A stretch of 64,000 bases of DNA, taken from contig JACKKF010000013.1 of NCBI GenBank assembly GCA_020637555.1, forward strand, positions 1-64,000, given 5' to 3'. Below the pieces are notes generated by a model, which did no database searches, was not told the DNA's origin, and was given only the letters and a program-made list of their open reading frames with translations. The translations under genes and the position numbers were made by a program. The DNA is from Rhodobacter sp. GTDB lineage: Bacteria; Pseudomonadota; Alphaproteobacteria; Rhodobacterales; Rhodobacteraceae. Within the stretch, counting starts at the first letter, position 1. Every line of letters begins with the position of its first letter. This document shows, piece after piece, positions 39,452 to 47,473 of the stretch.

Positions 39452-40492
39452 ATGGTGCATCTTTGGGTCCGGGCCGAGCAGCGCCCCAATGAAGAGCGTG
39501 TCGGCCTGACACCCGACGGGGCCGCGCGGCTGATCGCCCAGGGCTTTCGCGTGACGATCGAGGACAGCCCTGCCCGCGCCCTGCCGCTGCAACCCTATCT
39601 CGACGCCGGCTGCGTCGCCGCGCCCTATGCAAGCTGGCCCGCGGCACCGGCCGAGGCCATCATCTTCGGGCTCAAGGAACTGCCCGATGACGGCACGCCG
39701 CTGCGCCACCGCCATATCCTGTTCGGCCACGCCTACAAGGGTCAGCCCGACGGCCCCGCCCTGCTGGCGCGGTTTCAGGCGGGGGGCGGCACGCTCTATG
39801 ACCTCGAATCGCTGGTGGATGAAACCGGCCGCCGGGTTGCCGCCTTTGGCTATTGGGCGGGGTTCGCGGGCGCGGGCGTCAGCGTTCTGGCCTGGACCGC
39901 GCAGCAGGCGGGCGGGATCTGCCCGCCGGTCAGCCGCTGGGCCGACCAGGGCGCGATGATCGCGGATCTTGCGGCCCGGTTGGGCGACAACCGCCCCCGC
40001 GCGCTGATCATCGGCGCGCTGGGCAGGGTGGGCACCGGCACCGCCGACCTGTGCGCGGCCCTGGGCCTGCCCGTGACCCGCTGGGACCTGGCCGAAACCG
40101 CCAGCGGCGGCCCCTTCCCGCAGGTGCTGCAGCACGACCTGTTCTTCAATTGCATCCTGGCGCGCCCCGGCTGTCCGGTCTTTGTGCCCGCCGACACCGG
40201 GGGCCGCCCCCGCGCGCTGACCGTCATCGGCGATATCGCCTGCGATCCCGGCAGCGCCTATAACCCCGTGCCGGTCTATGACCGGGCGACGGACTGGGCG
40301 CATCCGGTCGTTCGCGTGCACGCCACGCCCCCGCTTGACGTGATGGCAATCGACAACCTGCCCTCGCTCCTTCCGGTCGAATCGTCGCAGGATTTTGCCG
40401 CGCAGCTACTGCCCCACCTGCAAGGGCTGGACCGGCTTGACCAAGGCGTCTGGGCGCGGGCCGAGGCCGAGTTCCGCCGTTTCACGCGTTAA
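39452..40492 (+). CDS. saccharopine dehydrogenase-like (L-lysine-forming type) NAD(P)-dependent enzyme
   Basis: 346 residues, related to the LYS1 / alanine-dehydrogenase fold. The N-terminal WVRAEQRPNEERVGLTPDGAARL and the His in HILFGHAYKGQ are followed by a nucleotide-binding glycine motif in ALIIGALGRVGTGTADL (about 183-199). The C-terminal SSQDFAAQLLPHL is also typical. In bacteria the physiological role of this enzyme class is uncertain. I chose the start MVHLWVRAEQ, with AGGAG about 8 nt upstream. Confidence 0.82.
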   Translation: MVHLWVRAEQRPNEERVGLTPDGAARLIAQGFRVTIEDSPARALPLQPYLDAGCVAAPYASWPAAPAEAIIFGLKELPDDGTPLRHRHILFGHAYKGQPDGPALLARFQAGGGTLYDLESLVDETGRRVAAFGYWAGFAGAGVSVLAWTAQQAGGICPPVSRWADQGAMIADLAARLGDNRPRALIIGALGRVGTGTADLCAALGLPVTRWDLAETASGGPFPQVLQHDLFFNCILARPGCPVFVPADTGGRPRALTVIGDIACDPGSAYNPVPVYDRATDWAHPVVRVHATPPLDVMAIDNLPSLLPVESSQDFAAQLLPHLQGLDRLDQGVWARAEAEFRRFTR

Positions 40493-40583
40493 ATGTCCCG
40501 CAGGGGTTCACCTCTGCCTGATATGCAGGCATAGAGAACGGTCCGGCGCCATTTCCGCCCGGACCTTGTTCTGGACCATTGCC

Positions 40584-41927
40584 ATGCCTGCCCCAACCGG
40601 CCTTCTTGCGAATGCCCGCGCCGTTCTGGTGCTGGGCCTGCCCCTGGTGGGCAGCCATGTGGCGCAGTTCGCGCTGCATGTCACCGACACGATCATGCTG
40701 GGCTGGTATTCGGTCACCGATCTGGCCGCCGGGGCGCTGGGGGCGACCGTGTTCTTCGTGCTGTTCACGCTGGGATCGGGCTATGGGCAGGCGGTGATGC
40801 CGATGGTCGCGACCGCCGCAGCCGCAGGCGATGACACCGAGGTCCGCCGCGCCACCCGCATGGGCATGTGGCTGTCGATCGGCTTTTCTTTGCTGGTGCT
40901 GCCGCTGTTCCTGCTGTCGGCCCCCCTGCTGGGCCTGATGGGTCAGGATCCCGATGTCGCCCGGCTGGGTGGCGGTTATCTGTCGATCATCGGCTTTGGC
41001 ATGGCCCCCGCGCTGGTGGCCATGGCGGTGAAAAGCTACCTTGCCGCATTGGGGCGCACGCAGGTGGTCCTGTGGGCCACGGTGGGCGGCGTGTTCGTGA
41101 ACATCGGCGTCAACTGGCTGCTGATCTTCGGCAACGCCGGTTTCCCCGAACTTGGCGCCAGGGGCGCAGCGATCGCCTCGGTCACGGTGCAGGTCGTGAC
41201 GCTGGCGGCCATGCTGATCTATGCGGTCAACCTGCGCGCGTTGAAGCATTATCACCTGTTGCAACGGTTCTGGCGCGCGGATTGGGGCGCGCTCAGGCAG
41301 GTGAACGCCCTGGGCCTGCCGATCGGCGGTGCGATGCTGGCGGAAACCGGGTTGTTCGGCGCTTCGGCCATCATGATGGGGTGGTTCGGCAAACTGTCGC
41401 TCGCCGCGCATTCCATCGCGCTCGAGGTGACGGCGGTGTTCTTCATGGTGCACCTCGGCCTGGCCAGCGCGGCGACGGTCCTGGTCGGCCGCGCGCGCGG
41501 ACGCGGCGACACCGAGGCGGTCAAGGCCTCGGCCCTGGCGGCGGTCTTGCTGTCGCTGGTCTTTGCCGGGGTCACGGTGCTGCTTTATCTGCTGTTCGCT
41601 GAACAGATGGTCGGTCTGTTCCTGAAACCCGACGACCCCGAGCGTGACGCGATCATTCCCGTCGGCGCATCGCTGCTGATGGTCGCCGCGCTGTTTCAAC
41701 TGGCCGATGGCGGGCAGGCGATGGCGATGGGCCTGTTGCGCGGCATGCAGGACACCCGCAGGCCGATGGTCATCGCGGCCGTGTCCTATTGGCTGGTGGG
41801 TCTGCCGGTGGCCTATGGGCTGGGCTTTGTCGCAGGAATGGGCGGCGTGGGCATCTGGCTGGGGCTGACCGCCGGCCTGACCGCCGCCGCCGCGCTGCTG
41901 CACTGGCGTTTCTGGCGCAACCTCTGA
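40584..41927 (+). CDS. MATE-family multidrug efflux transporter (NorM-like)
   Basis: 447 residues with 12 hydrophobic helices and two MatE repeats (LPLVGSHVAQFALHVTDTIMLGWYS near the N-terminus, LGLPIGGAMLAETGLFGASAIMMG near residue 240). Na+/H+-coupled exporter of cationic compounds; substrate unknown. I chose the ATG at 40584; a longer in-frame extension is not family-like. The hairpin at 41936-41960 follows the stop by 8 nt. Confidence 0.9.
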   Translation: MPAPTGLLANARAVLVLGLPLVGSHVAQFALHVTDTIMLGWYSVTDLAAGALGATVFFVLFTLGSGYGQAVMPMVATAAAAGDDTEVRRATRMGMWLSIGFSLLVLPLFLLSAPLLGLMGQDPDVARLGGGYLSIIGFGMAPALVAMAVKSYLAALGRTQVVLWATVGGVFVNIGVNWLLIFGNAGFPELGARGAAIASVTVQVVTLAAMLIYAVNLRALKHYHLLQRFWRADWGALRQVNALGLPIGGAMLAETGLFGASAIMMGWFGKLSLAAHSIALEVTAVFFMVHLGLASAATVLVGRARGRGDTEAVKASALAAVLLSLVFAGVTVLLYLLFAEQMVGLFLKPDDPERDAIIPVGASLLMVAALFQLADGGQAMAMGLLRGMQDTRRPMVIAAVSYWLVGLPVAYGLGFVAGMGGVGIWLGLTAGLTAAAALLHWRFWRNL

Positions 41928-41935
41928 AAACGAGG

Positions 41936-41960
41936 AAACCCGGGCGAGACGCCCGGGTTT
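41936..41960. terminator. bidirectional terminator between MATE and tRNA-Lys
   Basis: A perfect 10-bp stem AAACCCGGGC/GCCCGGGTTT (41936-41945, 41951-41960) with a 5-nt loop, A-tract on one side and T-tract on the other. Serves the MATE gene (+) and the tRNA gene (-). Confidence 0.8.
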
Positions 41961-41969
41961 CGAAGAAAG

Positions 41970-42044
41970 TGGTGAGCCGGATAGGGATCGAACCTATGGC
42001 CAACTGATTAAAAGTCAGTTGCTCTACCGCTGAGCTACCGGCCC
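41970..42044 (-). tRNA. tRNA-Lys (anticodon UUU)
   Basis: A 75-nt gene on the - strand starting GGGCCGGUAGCUC. The seven-pair acceptor stem (GGGCCGG with CCGGCUC, one G-U) is complete. The D stem, the anticodon arm CUGAC-UUUUAAU-CAG-type with UUU anticodon, the T arm with GUUCGAUCC, discriminator A and an encoded CCA are all visible. Confidence 0.96.
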
Positions 42045-42056
42045 ACGATGCGAGGC

Positions 42057-42085
42057 TAACTAGAAAGAACTCAGGCCGGGGTCAA
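42057..42085 (-). promoter_or_regulatory. promoter of tRNA-Lys
   Basis: On the - strand, TTGACC (42080-42085), 17 nt, TAGTTA (42057-42062), ending 12 nt before the mature tRNA 5' end. Strong sigma-70-type match in the right place. Confidence 0.75.
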
Positions 42086-42141
42086 GGCAGAATCCGCCCT
42101 TTTTTCAACCTCGCGTGCGGTTCTTTTCGTCCCGCCCCGCG

Positions 42142-42858
42142 TCACCCCGCGCTCAACATGTATCCCTCGCCTCGCACGGTCTGCAAAAACCGCGGGCGCC
42201 GCGGGTCGGCCTCGATCTTTCGACGCAGCCGGGTGATCTGCACATCGATGGCCCGTTCCTGCGCGGTTTCGACCCGCGCGCCCCGATCGCGGCCCAGATG
42301 ATCCACCAGCGCCTCGCGGCTGACGACCTGCCCCACGCGCGCGGCCAGAATGCGCATCAGCGCCGATTCTGTCTGCGTCAGACGCACCGGATCGACCCCG
42401 TCGCGCAACTCGCCGCTGTCCAGGTCATACCGCATCCGGCCCAGGACCAGCGTCTGCGGCCCTGTCGGCCCCTGTTCGACCCGGGGCGCGCGCCGCAGGA
42501 TCGCGTTGATGCGCAACACCAGTTCACGCGGCTCAAAGGGCTTGGCGACATAATCGTCGGCGCCGGCCTCGAACCCGGCGATCCGGTCGCGCGATTCGCC
42601 CCGCGCGGTCAGCAGGATCACCGGGGTCACGGCCGTCTCGCGCAGCCACTGCGTCAGGGCGATTCCATCCTCGCCCGGCATCATGACATCCAGCACGATC
42701 AGATCGAACGCCAGCCCCGACAACAGGCGACGGGCCTGGGCCGCATCGCGGGCGGCGGTGATCATGAAGCCCTGCTTGATCAGATAGCGTTTCAGCAGTT
42801 CGCGGATGCGCTCGTCGTCATCGACGATCAGCAGATGGGCGGAGGACGGGTCGCTCAT
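42142..42858 (-). CDS. petR: OmpR-family response regulator PetR
   Basis: 238 residues. The receiver domain has the acidic pocket DDDE (13-16), phospho-acceptor Asp57 in LIVLDVMMP, Thr in LLTARG and Lys in VAKPFEP. The C-terminal OmpR winged helix (about 138-235) ends in TVRGEGYMLS. The pairing with a MarR gene by ATGA overlap matches the petP-petR locus of Rhodobacter, where petR is needed for growth. No histidine kinase is adjacent, as in Rhodobacter. The symbol rests on context plus domain type. Confidence 0.85.
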   Translation of the reverse strand: MSDPSSAHLLIVDDDERIRELLKRYLIKQGFMITAARDAAQARRLLSGLAFDLIVLDVMMPGEDGIALTQWLRETAVTPVILLTARGESRDRIAGFEAGADDYVAKPFEPRELVLRINAILRRAPRVEQGPTGPQTLVLGRMRYDLDSGELRDGVDPVRLTQTESALMRILAARVGQVVSREALVDHLGRDRGARVETAQERAIDVQITRLRRKIEADPRRPRFLQTVRGEGYMLSAG

Positions 42859-43355
42859 GACTTGCCATCCTTCAGGGCATGATACTGCGCGCGCATGGTC
42901 TCATCCATCATCGCCTCCAGCACCTGACGAAACCCGGCCACGGCCTGCGGACCGGCGGCCCGATACGCGGCCCGCATCCGCGCGCGCTGCGCCTCGGACA
43001 GCTGGCGTTCCAGTTCGGCGCCTCGGGCGGTCAGATACAGGTGGCGCTCGCGGCGGTCCTTGCGACCGACCCGCGATTCGACCAGCCCGTCCGCAATCAG
43101 CGTGCGCAGCACCCGGTTCAGAGATTGCTTGGTGACACCCAGTACCGCCAGCAGGTTGTTGACCGTGGTGCCCTGGCTGCGGTTGATGAAATGCAGGGCG
43201 CGGTGATGCGCCCGCCCATATTCCAGATCGGCCAGGATGCGGTCGGGATCGGCGGTGAACCCGCGATAGGCAAAGAACATCGCCTCGATCCCCTTGCGCA
43301 ACTGCTCGTCCGTCAGGAAAAGCAACGCCTCGCCGCTGGTGGTAACGTCCGCCAT
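42855..43355 (-). CDS. petP: MarR-family transcriptional regulator PetP
   Basis: 166 residues. A MarR winged helix (ALHFINRSQGTTVNNLLAVLGVTKQSLNRVLRTLIADGLVESRVGRKDRRERHL-type core, about 60-115) lies between dimerisation helices. AGGAG is upstream of the chosen ATG. It overlaps petR by 4 nt. A perfect inverted repeat fills its promoter spacer, implying autoregulation. Petlike partner assignment follows the Rhodobacter petP-petR order. Confidence 0.85.
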   Translation of the reverse strand: MADVTTSGEALLFLTDEQLRKGIEAMFFAYRGFTADPDRILADLEYGRAHHRALHFINRSQGTTVNNLLAVLGVTKQSLNRVLRTLIADGLVESRVGRKDRRERHLYLTARGAELERQLSEAQRARMRAAYRAAGPQAVAGFRQVLEAMMDETMRAQYHALKDGKS

Positions 43356-43390
43356 CGTGTGAAAATGCTCCTGCGCCTGTGGTCGCGGCC

Positions 43391-43419
43391 AGTTTAAGTC
43401 AGCGTTGTTGACTTTCCAA
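43391..43419 (-). promoter_or_regulatory. petP promoter with embedded palindromic operator
   Basis: On the - strand, TTGGAA (43414-43419), 17 nt, TAAACT (43391-43396). The perfect inverted repeat AAGTCA-N7-TGACTT (43396-43414) covers exactly the spacer between the boxes, about 40 nt upstream of the petP ATG. Bound protein would block RNA polymerase. Likely PetP itself (MarR dimers favour such palindromes), an inference. Confidence 0.65.
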
Positions 43420-43518
43420 GAATCTATTGATAGCAAACCGCCACATTGACGCAAGATTATGTCACCGAAAAGCGTGCCTTGCGCAACAATCAGAAATCTG
43501 TGCCCTGAGGAGACGACC

Positions 43519-44388
43519 ATGGCCGGCGCATATGATGACAGAGACGGGTTCATCTGGATGGATGGCGCACTGGTGCCCTGGCGCGACGCCAAGGTGCATA
43601 TCCTCACCCACGCGCTGCACTATGCCTCGTCCGTGTTCGAGGGCGAACGCTGCTATGCCGGCAAAATCTTCAAGAGCCGCGAACACTCGGCCAGGCTGAT
43701 CGAATCGGGCCGCCTGCTGGACATGCCGATCCCCTATTCTGTCGACCAGATCGAAGAGGCGAAATACGCCATGCTCAAGGCCAACGGCTGGACCGACGCC
43801 TATGTGCGCGCCGTCGCATGGCGCGGGTCGGGCGAGGACATGGGCGTCTCGGCCCGTCGCAATCCGGTGCGGCTGGCGGTGGCCGGCTGGGAATGGGGCG
43901 CCTATTACGGCGATGCGAAATGGCAAGGCGCCAAACTCGACATCGCCAAATGGAAACGCCCCTCGCCGGAAACCATCCCGACGGCGGCCAAGGCAGCAGG
44001 CCTCTACATGATCTGCACCATGTCCAAACACGCGGCCGAGGCAAAGGGCTGCTCGGACGCCTTGTTCATGGACTATCGCGGCTATGTCGCCGAAGCGACG
44101 GGCGCCAACGTGTTCTTCGTCAAGAATGGCGAGGTCCATACCCCCCTCGCCGACGCCTTCCTCAACGGCATCACGCGCCAGACCATCATTGCGATGCTGA
44201 AAGACATGGGCATCGTGGTCCATGAACGGCACATCATGCCCGAGGAACTGCCGACCTTCTCGGAATGCTGGCTCACCGGCACCGCAGCCGAGGTCACGCC
44301 CGTGGGACAGATCGGCGACTTCCACTTCCAGGTCGGCGACCTGACGCGGAACGTCTCGGACAGTTATGAACGGCTGGTGCGCAGCTGA
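43519..44388 (+). CDS. ilvE: branched-chain amino acid aminotransferase
   Basis: 289 residues, fold-type IV PLP aminotransferase. The N-terminal FIWMDGALVPWRDAKVHILTHALHYASSVFEG is characteristic. The substrate loop, ECWLTGTAAEVTPVGQIG and the PLP-phosphate-binding TGTA are visible. Interconverts Leu/Ile/Val with their 2-oxo acids. I chose the ATG at 43519, with GAGGAGA upstream. Divergent from petP. Confidence 0.93.
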   Translation: MAGAYDDRDGFIWMDGALVPWRDAKVHILTHALHYASSVFEGERCYAGKIFKSREHSARLIESGRLLDMPIPYSVDQIEEAKYAMLKANGWTDAYVRAVAWRGSGEDMGVSARRNPVRLAVAGWEWGAYYGDAKWQGAKLDIAKWKRPSPETIPTAAKAAGLYMICTMSKHAAEAKGCSDALFMDYRGYVAEATGANVFFVKNGEVHTPLADAFLNGITRQTIIAMLKDMGIVVHERHIMPEELPTFSECWLTGTAAEVTPVGQIGDFHFQVGDLTRNVSDSYERLVRS

Positions 44389-44400
44389 ACCGGCAAGCAG

Positions 44401-44450
44401 CGGGGGCTGCCGCCCCCGCACCCCCGCTTCAAGGGGGGCACGCCCCCTTG
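44401..44450. repeat. two GC hairpins after ilvE
   Basis: CGGGGGC/GCCCCCG (44401-44407, 44412-44418) and CAAGGGGG/CCCCCTTG (44430-44437, 44443-44450) follow the ilvE stop by 12 nt. They probably mark the 3' end of the transcript. The 272-nt gap 44389-44660 holds these and the type A and B repeats, and no gene. Confidence 0.5.
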
Positions 44451-44461
44451 AAAATCCCCGT

Positions 44462-44483
44462 GCGTATTTCGGACAAGATGATG
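44462..44483 (+). repeat. dispersed intergenic element (type A), second copy
   Basis: 22 nt beginning GCGTATTTCGGACAAG. It matches the copy at 17428-17449 (opposite strand) at 20 of 22 positions and lies in the ilvE-ubiG gap. Confidence 0.65.
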
Positions 44484-44544
44484 GGGGCGCCTCGTGCCGG
44501 CGCCCTTTCTCGTTCGAAGGAACCGCCAGCGATCGCAAGCTTGC

Positions 44545-44576
44545 CCCTCTTTGTGCCGGAAATATCCCGGGGGGTG
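44545..44576 (+). repeat. dispersed intergenic element (type B), second copy
   Basis: Identical over 23 nt to 38875-38897, then GGGGGGTG. A GGGGGGC/GCCCCCC hairpin follows (about 44578-44596). Confidence 0.65.
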
Positions 44577-44660
44577 TGGGGGGCAGCGCCCCCCACCGGG
44601 TCGCCCGAGGGCTACGGCATGGAATGCCGTCGGCCGAGGGCGAAACCCCCTGCCGTCCGG

Positions 44661-45401
44661 TCAGTCGCGGCGCACCGACGCCGTCACATAATTCACGCTG
44701 AGATCCCGCTCGGACAACGACCAGCGCCACAGCAGCGGGTTGAAGACCATGCCTGTGCGATCCACGGGGTCCAGACCCGCATCACGGATCAGCGCATAGA
44801 GTTCGTCGGGGGTAATGAACTTGTGCCAGTCATGCGTCCCCTTCGGCAGCCAGCGCATCACCACCTCGGCCCCGAAAATGGCCACGGCGTAGCTTTTCGG
44901 ATTCCGGTTCAGGGTGGAGCAGATCATCAGGCCGCCCGGCTTCAGTAGGTCGTGGCAAGCGGTCAGATAGGCCAGTGGATCGGCGACATGTTCGACGACC
45001 TCCATGTTCAGCACCACATCGAACCGCTCGCCCTCGGCGGCCATCGCTTCGGCGGTTGTGTGACGGTAATCGATGGACAGGCCGGACTGTTCGGCGTGGA
45101 TGCGGGCGACCGGCAGGTTGCGCTCGGCCGCGTCGGCGCCAATGACCTCGGCCCCCAGCCGTGCCATCGGTTCGGACAGCAACCCGCCGCCGCACCCGAT
45201 ATCCAGCAGCCTGAGCCCGGCAAAGGGCAACGGTGTGGCCAGGTCACGGTCGAATTCGGCGGCGATCTGGCGGGTGATGTAGTCCAGCCGGCACGGATTC
45301 AGCATGTGCAGGGGCTTGAACTTGCCCTGCGGATCCCACCACTCGGCGGCCATCGCTTCGAATTTGGCGACTTCGGCGGGGTCGATGGTGGTCGTGGTCA
45401 T
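44661..45401 (-). CDS. ubiG: bifunctional 2-polyprenyl-6-hydroxyphenol methylase / 3-demethylubiquinol 3-O-methyltransferase
   Basis: 246 residues. The UbiG opening TIDPAEVAKFEAMAAEWWDPQGKFKPLHMLNP is diagnostic. SAM motif I LLDIGCGGGLLSEPMARLGA is near 63-82 and VLNMEVVEHVADP near 130. Performs both O-methylations of ubiquinone synthesis. I chose the start MTTTTIDPAE; divergent from pip across 70 nt. Confidence 0.95.
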   Translation of the reverse strand: MTTTTIDPAEVAKFEAMAAEWWDPQGKFKPLHMLNPCRLDYITRQIAAEFDRDLATPLPFAGLRLLDIGCGGGLLSEPMARLGAEVIGADAAERNLPVARIHAEQSGLSIDYRHTTAEAMAAEGERFDVVLNMEVVEHVADPLAYLTACHDLLKPGGLMICSTLNRNPKSYAVAIFGAEVVMRWLPKGTHDWHKFITPDELYALIRDAGLDPVDRTGMVFNPLLWRWSLSERDLSVNYVTASVRRD

Positions 45402-45471
45402 TTCGGGGCTCCGGCTTGCCTTTTGTGCCGCCATCTGCGTGGAATGGGGCGATGCGGGGTATATAGACCGG

Positions 45472-46449
45472 ATGATGGACAAGTCCCACGAACAAAAGAG
45501 CGCAGTCGCGCATCTCTATCCGTCGCTCGAACCCTACGAGCGGCGCATTCTGGACGTGGGCGATGGCCACAGCCTGTATGTGGAGGAATCGGGCAATCCG
45601 CGCGGTCGTCCTGTCGTCGTGCTGCATGGCGGCCCGGGTGGCGGGTCCAGCCCGATGATGCGGCGGTTCTTCGATCCCGCGCATTATCGGATCGTGTTGT
45701 TCGACCAGCGCGGTTGCGGGCGGTCGCGCCCTCATGCCAGCGTCACCGCGAACACCACGCAGCATCTGATCCGCGATATCGAGCAGATCCGCGAGACCCT
45801 GGGCATCGACCGCTGGATCGTGTTCGGCGGCAGCTGGGGCGCGACTCTGGCCCTGGCCTATGCCCAATCCCACCCGGCGCGCGCGGCCTGGCTGGTTCTG
45901 CGCGGCGTCTTTCTGGGCACGGCCGAGGAGCTGGACTGGTTCTATGGCGGGGGTGCCGGCCGGTTCTATCCGGATCTTTGGGCGCGTTTCGTCGATCCGA
46001 TCCCCGAAGACGAACGCAACGATCTGATCGCCGCCTATCATTGCCGTCTGTTCAGTGGCAATTTCGCCGAGGAAGCGCGCTTTGCCCGTCTCTGGGCGGA
46101 TTGGGAGAACGCGCTGGCCAGCGTCGAGACGCGGGTCTTCCATGACACTCCGGTCGATTATGCCCGCGCCTTTGCGCGGCTCGAGAATCACTATTTCACC
46201 AACGATTGCTTCCTGGACCCGGATGGGCAGCTGATCGCCAATCTGTCGCGCATGGCCGATGTCCCCGGCACGATCGTTCAGGGACAGTTCGACATGATCT
46301 GCCCACCGGTCACCGCCTGGCGCCTGCATCGCCACTGGCCCGGCAGCACGCTGCGCATGGTGCCGATGGCCGGTCATGCGCTGTCAGAACCCGGCATTAC
46401 CGCCGAACTCGTGCGGATCATGGACATGCTCAGGGAAACGCGGCCCTAG
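45472..46449 (+). CDS. pip: proline iminopeptidase (alpha/beta hydrolase, S33)
   Basis: 325 residues. The oxyanion HGGPGGGSSP and the nucleophile GGSWGATLALAYAQ (Ser in GGSWG) are diagnostic of S33 prolyl aminopeptidases, with Asp in GQFDMICPP and His in AGHALSEPG completing the triad. Releases N-terminal proline. The start could be either of two adjacent ATGs (45472 or 45475). Its last 4 nt overlap the convergent beta-propeller-like gene. Confidence 0.93.
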   Translation: MMDKSHEQKSAVAHLYPSLEPYERRILDVGDGHSLYVEESGNPRGRPVVVLHGGPGGGSSPMMRRFFDPAHYRIVLFDQRGCGRSRPHASVTANTTQHLIRDIEQIRETLGIDRWIVFGGSWGATLALAYAQSHPARAAWLVLRGVFLGTAEELDWFYGGGAGRFYPDLWARFVDPIPEDERNDLIAAYHCRLFSGNFAEEARFARLWADWENALASVETRVFHDTPVDYARAFARLENHYFTNDCFLDPDGQLIANLSRMADVPGTIVQGQFDMICPPVTAWRLHRHWPGSTLRMVPMAGHALSEPGITAELVRIMDMLRETRP

Positions 46450-47291
46450 CTCAGGCGGAATTCCGCGATCTCGGTGCGTTGCAGGGCGCTCTGATTGTCG
46501 TCCGAGATGGTGGTGGCCCACAGGTGGCCCTGCCCGTCGCGGGTGATCGAGATCCCCTCGTGATTGTCCAGCGCGCCCAGGCCGGTTTCCACCAGGGTCT
46601 CGGGGCGGTCCCAGGCATCCGGGCGCAACCGGCTGATCCGGGTGGCGAAAAAGGCCAGGCGAAACTTCCGCTCCAGCAGATACAGGTTCCCGTCAGGCCC
46701 GAAATCGGCGCCGACCGGAACGAAACCGCCCCGATAGGGAACCCGCCCGGCGACCTGCCAGCGATCGGTCAGGCGCCAAAGGGGAAAGCTGTCGCCGTCG
46801 GGTGTTTCCGCCAACGTATAGGCGACGCCGCTTGCGTCCAGCGCCAGTGCCTCGAGCGCCCGGTTCGACGGCAACGAGCGCCACTCGGGCGCGCGTGTCA
46901 GACGCCGGGGCGCGCCCCGTTCATCGGCGAGGCGCGCAACGCGCGCGGGCCCCTCATACGACACGAACAGCGTGCCGTCGGGCCGCTGGTCCAGCCCCTC
47001 GCTGTCGCCGCCGCCGGACAGGGGGAAATGCTCGATCTCCTCGATCCCGGTCAGGCGCGCATCCGGGTCGCGCAACAGGCGCACCCGCACCAGGAAGGCC
47101 CGGTCGCTCAGAACCAGCGCACGGCTGCGATCCGAGCGCAGTTCGATCGCCGAGAACCCGCCGAAATAGGCACCCCGACCCCGCCAGACCACCAGCGAAT
47201 CGGGGCGGCTGGCGATGGCCTGCGCGGCGCGGGCAGGCACCAGTGCGGCGGCGGCGGACAGGGTCAGCATGTGGCGGCGGGACAGGATCAT
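46446..47291 (-). CDS. Tat-exported phytase-esterase-like beta-propeller protein
   Basis: 281 residues. The signal peptide MILSRRHMLTLSAAAALVPARAAQA has a twin-arginine motif (SRRHML). The mature part carries the esterase-like phytase repeat features FGGFSAIELRSDRSRALVLSDRA, GDSEGLDQRPDGTLFVSYEG and HEGISITRDGQGHLW, consistent with a beta-propeller (phytase_esterase-like family). Metal-dependent phosphoesterase activity is possible; the substrate is unknown. Confidence 0.75.
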   Translation of the reverse strand: MILSRRHMLTLSAAAALVPARAAQAIASRPDSLVVWRGRGAYFGGFSAIELRSDRSRALVLSDRAFLVRVRLLRDPDARLTGIEEIEHFPLSGGGDSEGLDQRPDGTLFVSYEGPARVARLADERGAPRRLTRAPEWRSLPSNRALEALALDASGVAYTLAETPDGDSFPLWRLTDRWQVAGRVPYRGGFVPVGADFGPDGNLYLLERKFRLAFFATRISRLRPDAWDRPETLVETGLGALDNHEGISITRDGQGHLWATTISDDNQSALQRTEIAEFRLS

Positions 47292-47349
47292 GACGGCGGA
47301 CCCTATGGGCGAATTCCAGCGCGCGAAACAGCCTCGGACGACATATCGC

Positions 47350-47378
47350 TTGAAGTTTACCGAAAGCAGGCGTAAAGG
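47350..47378 (+). promoter_or_regulatory. promoter of the rimP-nusA-infB operon
   Basis: TTGAAG (47350-47355), 17 nt, TAAAGG (47373-47378). Transcription from near 47385 would produce a leader of about 90 nt that contains the terminator hairpin at 47433-47455. Confidence 0.45.
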
Positions 47379-47432
47379 CAGGGCAACAGCGGCGCAGCGG
47401 GGTCCAAACTCGCAGCCCACCGGACAGTTTCG

Positions 47433-47455
47433 CGGGCCGCTTCGGCCCGTTTTTT
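47433..47455 (+). terminator. leader terminator (attenuator) before rimP-nusA
   Basis: CGGGCCG/CGGCCCG (47433-47439, 47443-47449) with a 3-nt loop is immediately followed by six T (47450-47455). It lies 18 nt before the rimP ATG, reading into the operon. The only gene upstream on this side is on the opposite strand, so it does not end a gene. It is placed to attenuate the operon. Confidence 0.7.
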
Positions 47456-47473
47456 CATTTCTGGAGGTTCGCG

